A stretch of DNA of 64,000 nucleotides. Source: CAVONV01 sp963697355 (GTDB lineage: Bacteria; Acidobacteriota; Vicinamibacteria; Marinacidobacterales; DATDRI01). Below, one piece after another: positions 28,129 to 34,829 of this stretch (positions are counted from its first letter, which is position 1; each line of letters starts with the position of its first letter). Under the pieces are notes generated by a model. That model did not search any database, was not told the DNA's origin, and saw only the letters and a list, made by a program, of their open reading frames with translations. The DNA lies in contig CAVONV010000035.1 in the NCBI GenBank assembly GCA_963697355.1, forward strand, positions 124,001 to 188,000. Direction: 5' to 3'. A program made the translations under genes and the position numbers.

Positions 28129-28154
28129 ATCGTCGTCTAGTGGCGACGTAAGTG

Positions 28155-28793
28155 CTAGTCTGTCCCGGGCTTGATTGCGTCAATCAATGCGGTGGCAAGT
28201 TCCTCTGTTCCGTCCTCGATCTCACGTTCTCTTGCCATGTAAGGACAGACTCCAGAGGTAATGATATTGCCCCCCCTTACGATACCGGTTCCGCTACGAA
28301 CGCTACCTTCGAAATACGGATCATCGTACTCAAGAACGGACGCGTACTTCTGGCCTTTGAGAAGTCCTGCTTTGGCCAAAGTCCGTATTGAACCCAGCTG
28401 CGCCGCAACGGGTTTACCTGCCGCAGCTGCTTCCTTTACCATCGTGACAGCCTCTCCAGATGGTTGAGCTTGAGCGTCATCGACGGCCATACATGGTAGG
28501 ATGAAACCTGCGTAATCCGAGACAGATACGTCGGTAATTCTCAGATCAGGCTTGACGTTCACCGAACCAGCAGAAATGGGTTCACCAGAACGAGTCGCAA
28601 TCTCTACTTTGAAGCCGGCAGACTCTATGGTCTCCTTCATGATTCCTACTTCCTTCTTAAGCATGTACTCCAGATCCATTGAGCCGTCTCGTATGAACAG
28701 AAGCACCTTGTCCGATTCTTGAGAATGAAGTTCAGAAATAGGCGAAGAAACCACGGCTAACGTCAACACGCAAAGAAGAAGCAGATGTTTCAT
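28155..28793 (-). CDS. Exported DJ-1/PfpI-family protein (cassette gene)
   Basis: 212 aa. A signal peptide (MKHLLLLCVLTLAVVSSPIS) precedes a DJ-1/PfpI fold: KVLLFIRDGSMDLEYML, then AGFILPCMAVDDAQAQPS and AKAGLLKGQKYASVLEYDD. The nucleophile-elbow position, usually A-x-C-x-G, reads AAQLGSIRTL here, so the catalytic cysteine is absent. A glyoxalase or protease activity is therefore not supported. An AAGGAGG site precedes the ATG. Confidence 0.82.
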   Translation of the reverse strand: MKHLLLLCVLTLAVVSSPISELHSQESDKVLLFIRDGSMDLEYMLKKEVGIMKETIESAGFKVEIATRSGEPISAGSVNVKPDLRITDVSVSDYAGFILPCMAVDDAQAQPSGEAVTMVKEAAAAGKPVAAQLGSIRTLAKAGLLKGQKYASVLEYDDPYFEGSVRSGTGIVRGGNIITSGVCPYMAREREIEDGTEELATALIDAIKPGTD

Positions 28794-28820
28794 AACTCCC
28801 TCCTTTCCTTACATATGTCC

Positions 28821-28892
28821 GCCCAACAGTTGAACTGAGCTGCGGCGCCTTCAATAAAAACCCGCGCCGTCTGCTCAAGTGAGAAGTTAGGT
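28821..28892 (-). other. attC site
   Basis: 72 bp with both cores perfect: GCCCAAC (28821-28827) and GTTAGGT (28886-28892). Arms TGAACTGAGCTGCGGCGCC and GCGCCGTCTGCTCAAGTGA. Confidence 0.9.
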
Positions 28893-28906
28893 GGTCCCGA
28901 TTTAGT

Positions 28907-29689
28907 CTAGGCACCGACGTTCTCCAGGACTGCCGCTTTCTCGATAGTGTCGACAAGTGTGTAGCTGAACCGCGACGCGGGGGCACCATCGACGATGTCG
29001 TGATCGAAGGCAATTGTCAAATATACGTAGTCCCGTATGGAGATTGAACCTTCGTGAACCCCTGGCTTCCTTGAGATTCCGCCGACTGTGAGACCCATGG
29101 TGTGAGTGGGGAGAAATCCTAAACCCCAGAGACCGCCCTTGGCGAACATGCCAACAGAGGTTACAACAACCGTACCTTCCAATCGCTTAAACCATTGGGG
29201 ATTCTTCTTGATGACCCAGAAGAAGAGAAGACGTATGAAACGAGGAAGCTTGGGAGCCAAAGACAAGAGACCTCCATACTGTTCACTATGTTCGGGATGT
29301 GCCTTAATGAGTTTGATCTCGTCTGATATCTCCTGAACGGTCTTGCGGTTGGCCTGTCGTACGATATGAGGAACAGCAACGGTCCCTGGTTGGTGCTCGA
29401 CCATTGTGACGACATCAACGTCACGGAAAACGATGAGTCGGCGACGCCAATCGCGATAAGCCTGCACGTACGGGTGCGCCTCTATCGCACTCGAAAGACT
29501 TGAAACGATAAAAGCTGTGAAGGAGAGCGGCGGACCATCTGCGGGAGTCATCGCCCGGAGGATCTCACGAGCTCTGGTGACGTCCACCTCGGCGAGCCCG
29601 TAGATGATGTGTCGTCCCGATGCGAGATAGCCAGCATCGACAACGATTTCCCGCTCTCGGGCGAAGGGTACGATGTCGTAGTCACTCAT
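28907..29689 (-). CDS. Catalytic-domain-only 2-oxoacid dehydrogenase E2-like acyltransferase (cassette gene)
   Basis: 260 aa from ATG 29689 (MSDYDIVPFAREREIVVDAG); a GTG at 29728 in the attC edge is less likely. It has only the chloramphenicol-acetyltransferase-fold catalytic domain: VTMVEHQPGTVAVPHIVRQA, GGLWGLGFLPTHTMGLTVGG, and the active-site motif DHDIVDGAPASRF (HxxxDG). There is no lipoyl or E1-binding domain, so it is a free-standing acyltransferase of unknown acceptor and not part of a dehydrogenase complex. Confidence 0.82.
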   Translation of the reverse strand: MSDYDIVPFAREREIVVDAGYLASGRHIIYGLAEVDVTRAREILRAMTPADGPPLSFTAFIVSSLSSAIEAHPYVQAYRDWRRRLIVFRDVDVVTMVEHQPGTVAVPHIVRQANRKTVQEISDEIKLIKAHPEHSEQYGGLLSLAPKLPRFIRLLFFWVIKKNPQWFKRLEGTVVVTSVGMFAKGGLWGLGFLPTHTMGLTVGGISRKPGVHEGSISIRDYVYLTIAFDHDIVDGAPASRFSYTLVDTIEKAAVLENVGA

Positions 29690-29727
29690 GAGGAGACTTC
29701 CGCTTAGCTTCAATATATCTCGAGCCA

Positions 29728-29841
29728 CCTAAACAGGGTGTTGAGCTGCGGCGCGACACAGGTGCAGAAGAAAATACAGTGCTCATCAGATTGAACAATG
29801 CCGCAGGACGGCTCGGCGCCGTCCGCTCCAGCTGGCTTTAT
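29728..29841 (-). other. attC site, long type
   Basis: 114 bp from CCTAAAC (29728-29734) to a degenerate CTTTATC (29835-29841). Stem bases TTGAGCTGCGGCGCG and CGGCGCCGTCCGCTCCAG. Clearly related to 22721-22838. The DUF2442 stop lies in the core. Confidence 0.78.
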
Positions 29842-30110
29842 CCTACTGGGGCTGAACTTCGAGGTGCAGGAGCGCCTCTAAGCAGACCCTCTGTGCTGAG
29901 GTCCTCGTCGATATCAGGCCAGTGGATACCAAAGCCCCCGCCGCTGAGTTCCCAATTTGCACGCTGCTCCGGAGCAGCGTGCAATAGACGCGGGAACCAG
30001 GCGAGAGGTACTGATATCGTACGACCATCTAAAAGGTCGACGATCAACTCGTCGTCAGAAAACCTAACGTGTTTGACCTTTTCGCCGGGCCTAGGTTCCG
30101 AAGTGTTCAT
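29838..30110 (-). CDS. DUF2442-family protein, probable antitoxin (cassette gene)
   Basis: 90 aa from ATG 30110; a start at 30122 is also possible. Core VKHVRFSDDELIVDLLDGRT, ISVPLAWFPRLLHAAPEQRA, WELSGGGFGIHWPDIDEDLS is the standard DUF2442 sequence. The family is regularly paired with DUF4160 in TA-like modules. It overlaps the upstream DUF4160 gene, consistent with coupling. Confidence 0.87.
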   Translation of the reverse strand: MNTSEPRPGEKVKHVRFSDDELIVDLLDGRTISVPLAWFPRLLHAAPEQRANWELSGGGFGIHWPDIDEDLSTEGLLRGAPAPRSSAPVG

Positions 30111-30327
30111 TCCATGCCTCAAGCAGTCTGGACTCGTTTTCTCTTAGTATACGCTCAATTTTACCCAATTCGGGTGCCGGGAATCCAAGGTTGCGAACCA
30201 AAGCCACAGGATTCAACCAGAACTTGGCGGATTGTCTGTCTCTATCTACGTGGACATGCGGAGGCTCACCGGGTTCATGGCTGTGGAAGTAGATTCGGTA
30301 CGGCCCCGGTCTCAAAACAGTTGGCAC
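30091..30327 (-). CDS. DUF4160-family protein, probable toxin (cassette gene)
   Basis: 78 aa when started at GTG 30327 (PTVLRPGPYRIYFHSHEPGE, the usual DUF4160 opening, with GGAGG just upstream); an ATG at 30360 would add an atypical leader. PPHVHVDRDRQSAKFWLNP and LGKIERILRENESRLLEAWN complete the family pattern. With DUF2442 it forms a widespread TA-like pair whose mechanism is not established. Confidence 0.87.
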   Translation of the reverse strand: MPTVLRPGPYRIYFHSHEPGEPPHVHVDRDRQSAKFWLNPVALVRNLGFPAPELGKIERILRENESRLLEAWNEHFGT

Positions 30328-30392
30328 ATGAATCCTCCAGCGAGCCCAATTCCACGACAACGCCGTCCCTTGGTCGATATCTTATCCTGTCC

Positions 30393-30463
30393 TGCTAACA
30401 GTGAACTGAGCTGCGGCGCCTCCAATCAACGCCCGCGCCGGCTGCTCAAGTGAATTGTTATAC
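30393..30463 (-). other. attC site
   Basis: 71 bp from TGCTAAC (30393-30399) to GTTATAC (30457-30463), with the standard arms. Confidence 0.88.
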
Positions 30464-30475
30464 GGTCTGTCCAGA

Positions 30476-30946
30476 CTAGGCGCTTTTTCGAGTTCGGATG
30501 ACCACATCCACTTCACAATCAAGGATGTGCAACAAAGACAGCAACTGCCCGATGGATTTCCGATAGTTTGTCTGGTCGAGTAACCGGTAGAACTGGCTGG
30601 CTGACGTTCCCAGGCGTCGGATTATCTCTCGTTTGCTTAGAGGACTAGAGTCAACACGCTTTCGAGCTTCCAATGTGAGCTTGTAGAGTAAGAGGTCGCG
30701 TAGGTAGGCAGGATCTTCATTGTATTCAAGAACTTGTTCCACGTGAACGGTTCCTTCATCTCCGGACTCGAGGACATATGTGAAACCCTCACTTCCAACC
30801 TCCTTGTCCACGTATGCGTCAGCAACCTTGTTGCCGAATTCGGGCTGTAGGTCGAGCCGACTGTACGGGTAGTAGAAAGTCTTGTTGCGCGTTGTGACCT
30901 CAAATGCCTTGCGGCGATTGTTTTGTTTCACATGACGAATCTTCAT
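30476..30946 (-). CDS. Two-domain protein with DUF2442-like N-terminus and C-terminal HTH, probable antitoxin (cassette gene)
   Basis: 156 aa. The N-terminus (IRHVKQNNRRKAFEVTTRNK, FYYPYSRLDLQPEFG) has the length and strand pattern of DUF2442 domains. A linker about residues 60-105 leads to a helix-turn-helix (SKREIIRRLGTSASQFYRLL, then LLSLLHILDCEVDVVIRTR). Its ATG overlaps the stop of the upstream DUF4160-like gene (ATGA). An antitoxin combining toxin-binding and operator-binding parts is an inference from this layout. A decayed paralogue lies at 20558-20715. Confidence 0.7.
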   Translation of the reverse strand: MKIRHVKQNNRRKAFEVTTRNKTFYYPYSRLDLQPEFGNKVADAYVDKEVGSEGFTYVLESGDEGTVHVEQVLEYNEDPAYLRDLLLYKLTLEARKRVDSSPLSKREIIRRLGTSASQFYRLLDQTNYRKSIGQLLSLLHILDCEVDVVIRTRKSA

Positions 30947-31140
30947 AGTAGGCCTTCTTCCTGAAGTTCTTGAATAAGCTCCAGTATCACCCCTGTAGCC
31001 TTACCTTTCATTGACGTCTCGTTTTCCAAGTCCCATTTCAGAACCAGTTTCCCGTTCCTATAGACATGAACATGCCTCGGACTATGATCCCCGGCCCAGG
31101 TTAGGAAGACGTAGTTTCCCCGGCGGATCTTGCCCAGCAG
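30943..31140 (-). CDS. Short DUF4160-like protein, probable toxin, non-ATG start (cassette gene)
   Basis: Open from 31140 to TGA at 30943. It reads LLGKIRRGNYVFLTWAGDHS, PRHVHVYRNGKLVLKWDLEN, then GVILELIQELQEEGLL. The HSPRHVHVY segment is the DUF4160 signature. An in-frame TAG lies just before the tandem CTG codons at 31135-31140, so the start is CTG (an AGGTGG lies about 13 bases upstream), a later codon, or hidden by a sequence error. It overlaps the next gene by ATGA. Confidence 0.6.
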   Translation of the reverse strand: MLGKIRRGNYVFLTWAGDHSPRHVHVYRNGKLVLKWDLENETSMKGKATGVILELIQELQEEGLL

Positions 31141-31146
31141 CTAAAC

Positions 31147-31164
31147 GTTACCACCTATGGTAAC
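31147..31164. promoter_or_regulatory. Perfect inverted repeat upstream of the DUF4160/HTH pair
   Basis: GTTACCA-CCTA-TGGTAAC: 7-bp perfect arms with a 4-base loop, overlapping the only ribosome-binding-site-like AGGTGG. Its position fits an operator for the HTH protein or an mRNA hairpin. Confidence 0.5.
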
Positions 31165-31204
31165 ATAATGTCAATCCCCATCCCGCCAACTCCCATATCC
31201 GTAT

Positions 31205-32908
31205 TAGAGGTCAGAATACGAAACGTTATTGATTATTGCGACCGATTTGTCGTCCGAGGCTATCGAATTCGGGCTTTTGCCTTTCATATTCTTCCACATG
31301 GTTCCGATTCTAGACCAGCGACCACCCGTATCGGTGGATTTTCGTAATGTTGTGAATCATCGTCATGAGTTTCCACTGACCATTGACCTTCTTCTTGCCT
31401 CGTAAGCTAAAACGTTTGATACCAAGTGCCGATGTGATATTTCCGAATACCGGTTCAACGACACTTATCCTATGACTATAAATGTGGCGTCCTCGAACGC
31501 TATCTATTTTGCGCCTCATCTGATCGAGCAAGCGGGTCCCCGTCTTCTCGACGCGGATGTTCACCAATCGCGGGGTCTTCTGATTCTCCGTCCGCAAACA
31601 GTTCTTTCTTAGCTCGCACCCCTCGCAGTCTGCCTTGTGTGCCTGGAACTGCAAGAAAAGGTAGCGACCGATCCTCGCTCTGGAACATTTCAACCACATC
31701 AGATGGCCCGCCGGGCAACGAACGGTTCTCTTCTTCGGTTCAAAATGAAAGTCATCGACACTAAAGCTCCTCTTGAGCTTGACCCTGTCCTTTCCTCTGT
31801 GCCGTTCCGCGCTCTGGAACCGTGGGTCACGAGAACGGAATCCCGTGTCCGCGATGTAGCCGTCAACCTTCTCTTCCTTCAGATATTCAACGTTCTTCCT
31901 GCTGTGGTAGCCACTATCAGCAATAACCTTGGCGCCTTTCAGAGGATCCTTCTTGCTGTGCTCCTTATTAAGGGTCTCGCGGATACCTTCGACGGTTGGT
32001 TTGAGTAACTCGTGTTCTTGCGGTTGGCCGTGCGCTTCGGCGTGAACCACTACTTGGTGTTCACTATCCACAGCGGCGACACCTATGTAGCCCTGAATCA
32101 CCCCATGACCCGTTTTCATCTTCGCGCTTTCGTTATCCGTGACATTGCTCTGGATGGGTTTACCGCTAGCTCCTACCTTTTCTTCACTCTCAGCAAGGAA
32201 TTCCCGGATCTTACGGCTCGCCTTGCGAAGCGTCTTCAACTGGCGTTTCTCGCGCTTCCGGATGCCTTCGTCGAGCTCCTTTTCATCCGATTCCCGGTGT
32301 TTTTTCAATATCCGTCTTATCGCTCCGTTTATCTTCTTTTGTTTCTTCTTTAAGTCGGCACGCGTACCACTCCATTCCTTCGATGCATTCGACGGCATCT
32401 TGCACCCGTCGATCACGAACATTTCTCGACCGATCAATCCCAGTTCGTCACAGATCAACACAACCTGTTGAAAAATCGAACCGATTTCTTCAGGGCAGCT
32501 CGAGACAAAATCCGATATCGTCGTGAAGTGAGGCTGCGTATCTGCCGATATCGCCATGAATAGAACATTCTCCTCGCACAAAGCCGCGATCTTTCGGCTG
32601 CTCGTTATGCCTCGAGAATAGGCCAGAAATACGATCTTCAGCAGAATGGCAGGGTCGTACGCCGGACGACCACCTTCATCATTCGTATATCGACCATCGA
32701 AGACGCTCAGATCCAGCTCGTGCTCAATCAAATACGTCAGCGAATCCTCAAACGTCCCAGGTAAAATCTGACGATCAAACGACACAGGCAGTATTTTTGA
32801 TTGCCGGTAATCGTAATCTTTGTACCTCGGCATCTCACTCCCTCATGGATAGTTGATGCCGCTATTTTATCGGCGATGCCTTCGAAAGGGGGGTTTTTCT
32901 ACAGACTC
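31205..32908 (-). mobile_element. IS1182-type element, copy 1 (left end truncated)
   Basis: Nearly identical to 34890-36593. The right end GGTTTTTCTACAGACTC is present. The left terminal repeat and about 60 bp are missing relative to copy 2. Outside the element, GTAT (31201-31204) and AAC (32909-32911) are the two halves of an attC core, so insertion was in that core and a later deletion removed the left end. Confidence 0.85.
31310..32833 (-). CDS. IS1182-family transposase, copy 1
   Basis: 507 aa. The DUF772-type N-terminus (RQILPGTFEDSLTYLIEHEL, PAYDPAILLKIVFLAYSRGI) is followed by a DDE domain (MFVIDGCKMPSNASKEWSGT, IADSGYHSRKNVEYL) and a cysteine cluster (CEGCELRKNC). It differs from copy 2 at only a few residues (for example RYTND against RYRND). 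It is full length, but the element lacks its left terminal repeat and is probably immobile by itself. Confidence 0.92.
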   Translation of the reverse strand: MPRYKDYDYRQSKILPVSFDRQILPGTFEDSLTYLIEHELDLSVFDGRYTNDEGGRPAYDPAILLKIVFLAYSRGITSSRKIAALCEENVLFMAISADTQPHFTTISDFVSSCPEEIGSIFQQVVLICDELGLIGREMFVIDGCKMPSNASKEWSGTRADLKKKQKKINGAIRRILKKHRESDEKELDEGIRKREKRQLKTLRKASRKIREFLAESEEKVGASGKPIQSNVTDNESAKMKTGHGVIQGYIGVAAVDSEHQVVVHAEAHGQPQEHELLKPTVEGIRETLNKEHSKKDPLKGAKVIADSGYHSRKNVEYLKEEKVDGYIADTGFRSRDPRFQSAERHRGKDRVKLKRSFSVDDFHFEPKKRTVRCPAGHLMWLKCSRARIGRYLFLQFQAHKADCEGCELRKNCLRTENQKTPRLVNIRVEKTGTRLLDQMRRKIDSVRGRHIYSHRISVVEPVFGNITSALGIKRFSLRGKKKVNGQWKLMTMIHNITKIHRYGWSLV

Positions 32909-32975
32909 AACAGCGTGTTGAGCGGCGGCGCCACCTGTTACACCTTGCGCCGTCCGCTCCAACACGGAGTTATGT
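32909..32975 (-). other. attC site, right part (interrupted by IS copy 1)
   Basis: AAC at 32909 continues AGCGTGTTGAGCGGCGGCGC and ends at GTTATGT 32969-32975. The missing start of the core, GTAT, is at 31201-31204 across the element. Confidence 0.85.
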
Positions 32976-33000
32976 GGCGTTCTCTACCCTTGGGGAACTG

Positions 33001-33294
33001 TTACCGGTGTTTCCACGTATCGGGATGACGATGCAAGTGAAGAACTGCGAGGACGACGATTCTCTCTTCTTCAGTTATGAAGTAGACGCCGTATGGAAAA
33101 CGATTCACCAGGCCTCGGCGCACACCCGCTTCAATCTCAGGAAACTGAAGCGGATGTTCACCGATTCGCTCCAGTAGCGCCTCAAGTTGGTCGAGAAAAC
33201 GTGCCCCCAAACCGGCTCGTTCCCGTTCGTACCACCGCACCGCCTCTCGGATGTCGTCCTCTGCCTTCGACCGAATCTCGAGCCGGTGCTTCAT
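33001..33294 (-). CDS. RelE/ParE-family toxin (cassette gene)
   Basis: 97 aa: EIRSKAEDDIREAVRWYERE, GLGARFLDQLEALLERIGEH, then RRGLVNRFPYGVYFITEEER and VLHLHRHPDTW. These are the ParE hallmarks, including the RFPYGVYF strand. It would inhibit gyrase or cleave mRNA. It overlaps the antitoxin gene upstream by 4 bases. Confidence 0.9.
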   Translation of the reverse strand: MKHRLEIRSKAEDDIREAVRWYERERAGLGARFLDQLEALLERIGEHPLQFPEIEAGVRRGLVNRFPYGVYFITEEERIVVLAVLHLHRHPDTWKHR

Positions 33295-33536
33295 TCTGAA
33301 TCTTTGAGAAGTTCTTTCTCTATACTTTTACGAACCTCGCTCCAAGGGCGTGCGTCCGACGGATTGCCACGGTACTCTTCAAGTCGCTCGTCAATCAACT
33401 TCTTATGCCATTCGGGCACAGGAACTATCTCGGGCTTGGCTGCAATTCTGTCCCAGAGCTCCTGTACATAATCAATTTGTTCCTCGACCGAAAGGTCGTC
33501 GAATCCTGGCGGCGGGACTTGCACAGTTTTACTCAT
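33291..33536 (-). CDS. Addiction-module antitoxin, ParE partner (cassette gene)
   Basis: 81 aa: LSVEEQIDYVQELWDRIAAK, then PVPEWHKKLIDERLEEYRGN and ARPWSEVRKSIEKELLK. It matches the short 'putative addiction module component' family that precedes ParE-type toxins. The cassette carries just this pair. Confidence 0.9.
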   Translation of the reverse strand: MSKTVQVPPPGFDDLSVEEQIDYVQELWDRIAAKPEIVPVPEWHKKLIDERLEEYRGNPSDARPWSEVRKSIEKELLKDSE

Positions 33537-33630
33537 CGTCTGACCTCATCACCGATATTATATCGTACCGAATACTCCCGCTCACACACGCCGAAGGCCT
33601 CCATCCAGCTCGCATCAAATCACCGAGCCC

Positions 33631-33705
33631 ATATACAGGCGCTTGAGCTGCGAGCGGGATAGTAATGGGAATCGCCCGCTCGTCTGCTCCAAGCGCGCGT
33701 TAGAC
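33631..33705 (-). other. attC site
   Basis: Right core GTTAGAC (33699-33705) is perfect; the left core ATATACA is degenerate. GCGCTTGAGCTGCGAGCGGG pairs with CCCGCTCGTCTGCTCCAAGC with an extrahelical G. On the minus strand the extra base is in the first arm, supporting minus-strand cassette orientation. Confidence 0.82.
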
Positions 33706-33721
33706 GACGATGTCGTTGAGT

Positions 33722-33955
33722 TTAGGATGCCTCTGACAAAGAGGCCTGTACAGCGTCGGGGACTTCAATAGGGACAAACCAATCTACGGGGTAAAGATAA
33801 TCTTCGCCACTTTCATCAATGACACGGATGTCCCCGTCGTTCTCCGCGTCAGGATCAGGGAGAACACGGTAGATTTTGTGCAGTTCGAGCGACGCCTCGT
33901 AACCTTCGTTCCTCACACAGACGACAAAACTGCGTTCTGGAGTTGATTCACTCAT
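33722..33955 (-). CDS. Small acidic protein, second gene of an unnamed pair (cassette gene)
   Basis: 77 aa: RSFVVCVRNEGYEASLELHK, IYRVLPDPDAENDGDIRVID, ESGEDYLYPVDWFVPIEVPD. It looks like a compact all-beta SH3-like domain. I recall similar uncharacterised small proteins in many genomes but no function. It lies 5 bases after the basic partner gene; the acidic/basic pairing is TA-like, which is inference only. Confidence 0.72.
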   Translation of the reverse strand: MSESTPERSFVVCVRNEGYEASLELHKIYRVLPDPDAENDGDIRVIDESGEDYLYPVDWFVPIEVPDAVQASLSEAS

Positions 33956-33960
33956 GGTCT

Positions 33961-34197
33961 TTAATCGAGATATCGTTTGCGCTTAAGCTCCCTCTTGCCA
34001 ATGCCGTGTGCTTCGTACCAATGAAGTTCGGCCCTCCGAACACGACCGCTCTTTAAGCGAATAAGCGCTACTCCCTTCATCTTCCGCCAGCGTCCCTTCC
34101 CGTACAACTTCTGCAATCGGGCGAGATCGCGGATTCCACTACCAACCGCGATTGTTTCAATTCCGCTGATCTCTTCTAGTATATCGAAATGCATCAA
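33961..34197 (-). CDS. Small basic protein, first gene of an unnamed pair (cassette gene)
   Basis: 78 aa: ILEEISGIETIAVGSGIRDL, ARLQKLYGKGRWRKMKGVAL, IRLKSGRVRRAELHWYEAHG, IGKRELKRKRYLD. It resembles an uncharacterised small family in many bacteria. It is strongly basic at both the centre and the C-terminus, so nucleic-acid binding is plausible. First gene of the cassette between the attC sites at 34222 and 33631. Confidence 0.72.
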   Translation of the reverse strand: MMHFDILEEISGIETIAVGSGIRDLARLQKLYGKGRWRKMKGVALIRLKSGRVRRAELHWYEAHGIGKRELKRKRYLD

Positions 34198-34221
34198 ATA
34201 CTGCTTATAGATGAGTCCGTC

Positions 34222-34304
34222 GTGTAACAGTCCGATTCAGCTGCGAGCGACGCGACATCCAATTACACCTCGCGCCGATCGTCAGCTGCAACTGAAGGTT
34301 ATGC
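34222..34304 (-). other. attC site
   Basis: GTGTAAC at 34222-34228 and GTTATGC at 34298-34304. Arms CAGCTGCGAGCGACGCGA and CGCGCCGATCGTCAGCTG. Confidence 0.82.
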
Positions 34305-34330
34305 GCCGTGGCCCCAATTCCGACCTTGAA

Positions 34331-34798
34331 CTACTGCTCGCTTCCATTCATATTCCACATCAACCGTGCAAACTTCCATTGCCCTGAATCGGCCCGACGA
34401 AAGATAAAAAGTGCCTTGTTATCTATCTTCACTGACCTACCGCTATCCTTAAACGTGTCGCTACCCGTTGCTTCCACCCGTGCAAAGGCCCATCCGTCAA
34501 GGACAACGACCTCAACAGGATCAAAGCTGATATCTATTGTTACCTGACCGAATAGCGTGTCGCGAAAAAAGGCGTGAACCGCCTTGTTGCCGACCTGTGC
34601 TGGCGAGCCGTGCGGCATGAATACCACGTCCGGCATGCATAATTCTTTAACGCCATCCGCATCTCCCGCGTTCAGCATCTTCACATACGTGGTAATCACT
34701 TCCTTGATCTGTACCTCATCGGATTGCGCGGCAACGACTCTCGCAGCAGTCACAAGCATTACAAAAACGATAAGAAAAGAAATAGTCCTTTTTGTCAT
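34331..34798 (-). CDS. Exported SnoaL/DUF4440-like protein (cassette gene)
   Basis: 155 aa. A signal peptide (MTKRTISFLIVFVMLVTAAR, VVAAQ) is followed by an NTF2-like domain: IKEVITTYVKMLNAGDADGV, ELCMPDVVFMPHGSPAQVGN, then WAFARVEATGSDTF and LFIFRRADSGQWKFARLMWN. This fold holds small-molecule-binding or hydrolase-like proteins. An AAGGAGG site lies upstream. No partner is present in the cassette. Confidence 0.85.
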   Translation of the reverse strand: MTKRTISFLIVFVMLVTAARVVAAQSDEVQIKEVITTYVKMLNAGDADGVKELCMPDVVFMPHGSPAQVGNKAVHAFFRDTLFGQVTIDISFDPVEVVVLDGWAFARVEATGSDTFKDSGRSVKIDNKALFIFRRADSGQWKFARLMWNMNGSEQ

Positions 34799-34829
34799 AA
34801 CAGCCTCCTTTAAAAAACGTGCGTATAAC

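Noticed and set aside
31637..32471. Plus-strand open frames inside the IS1182-type element (repeated in copy 2)
   Set aside because: Mirror frames of the transposase gene, identical in both copies only because the element is.
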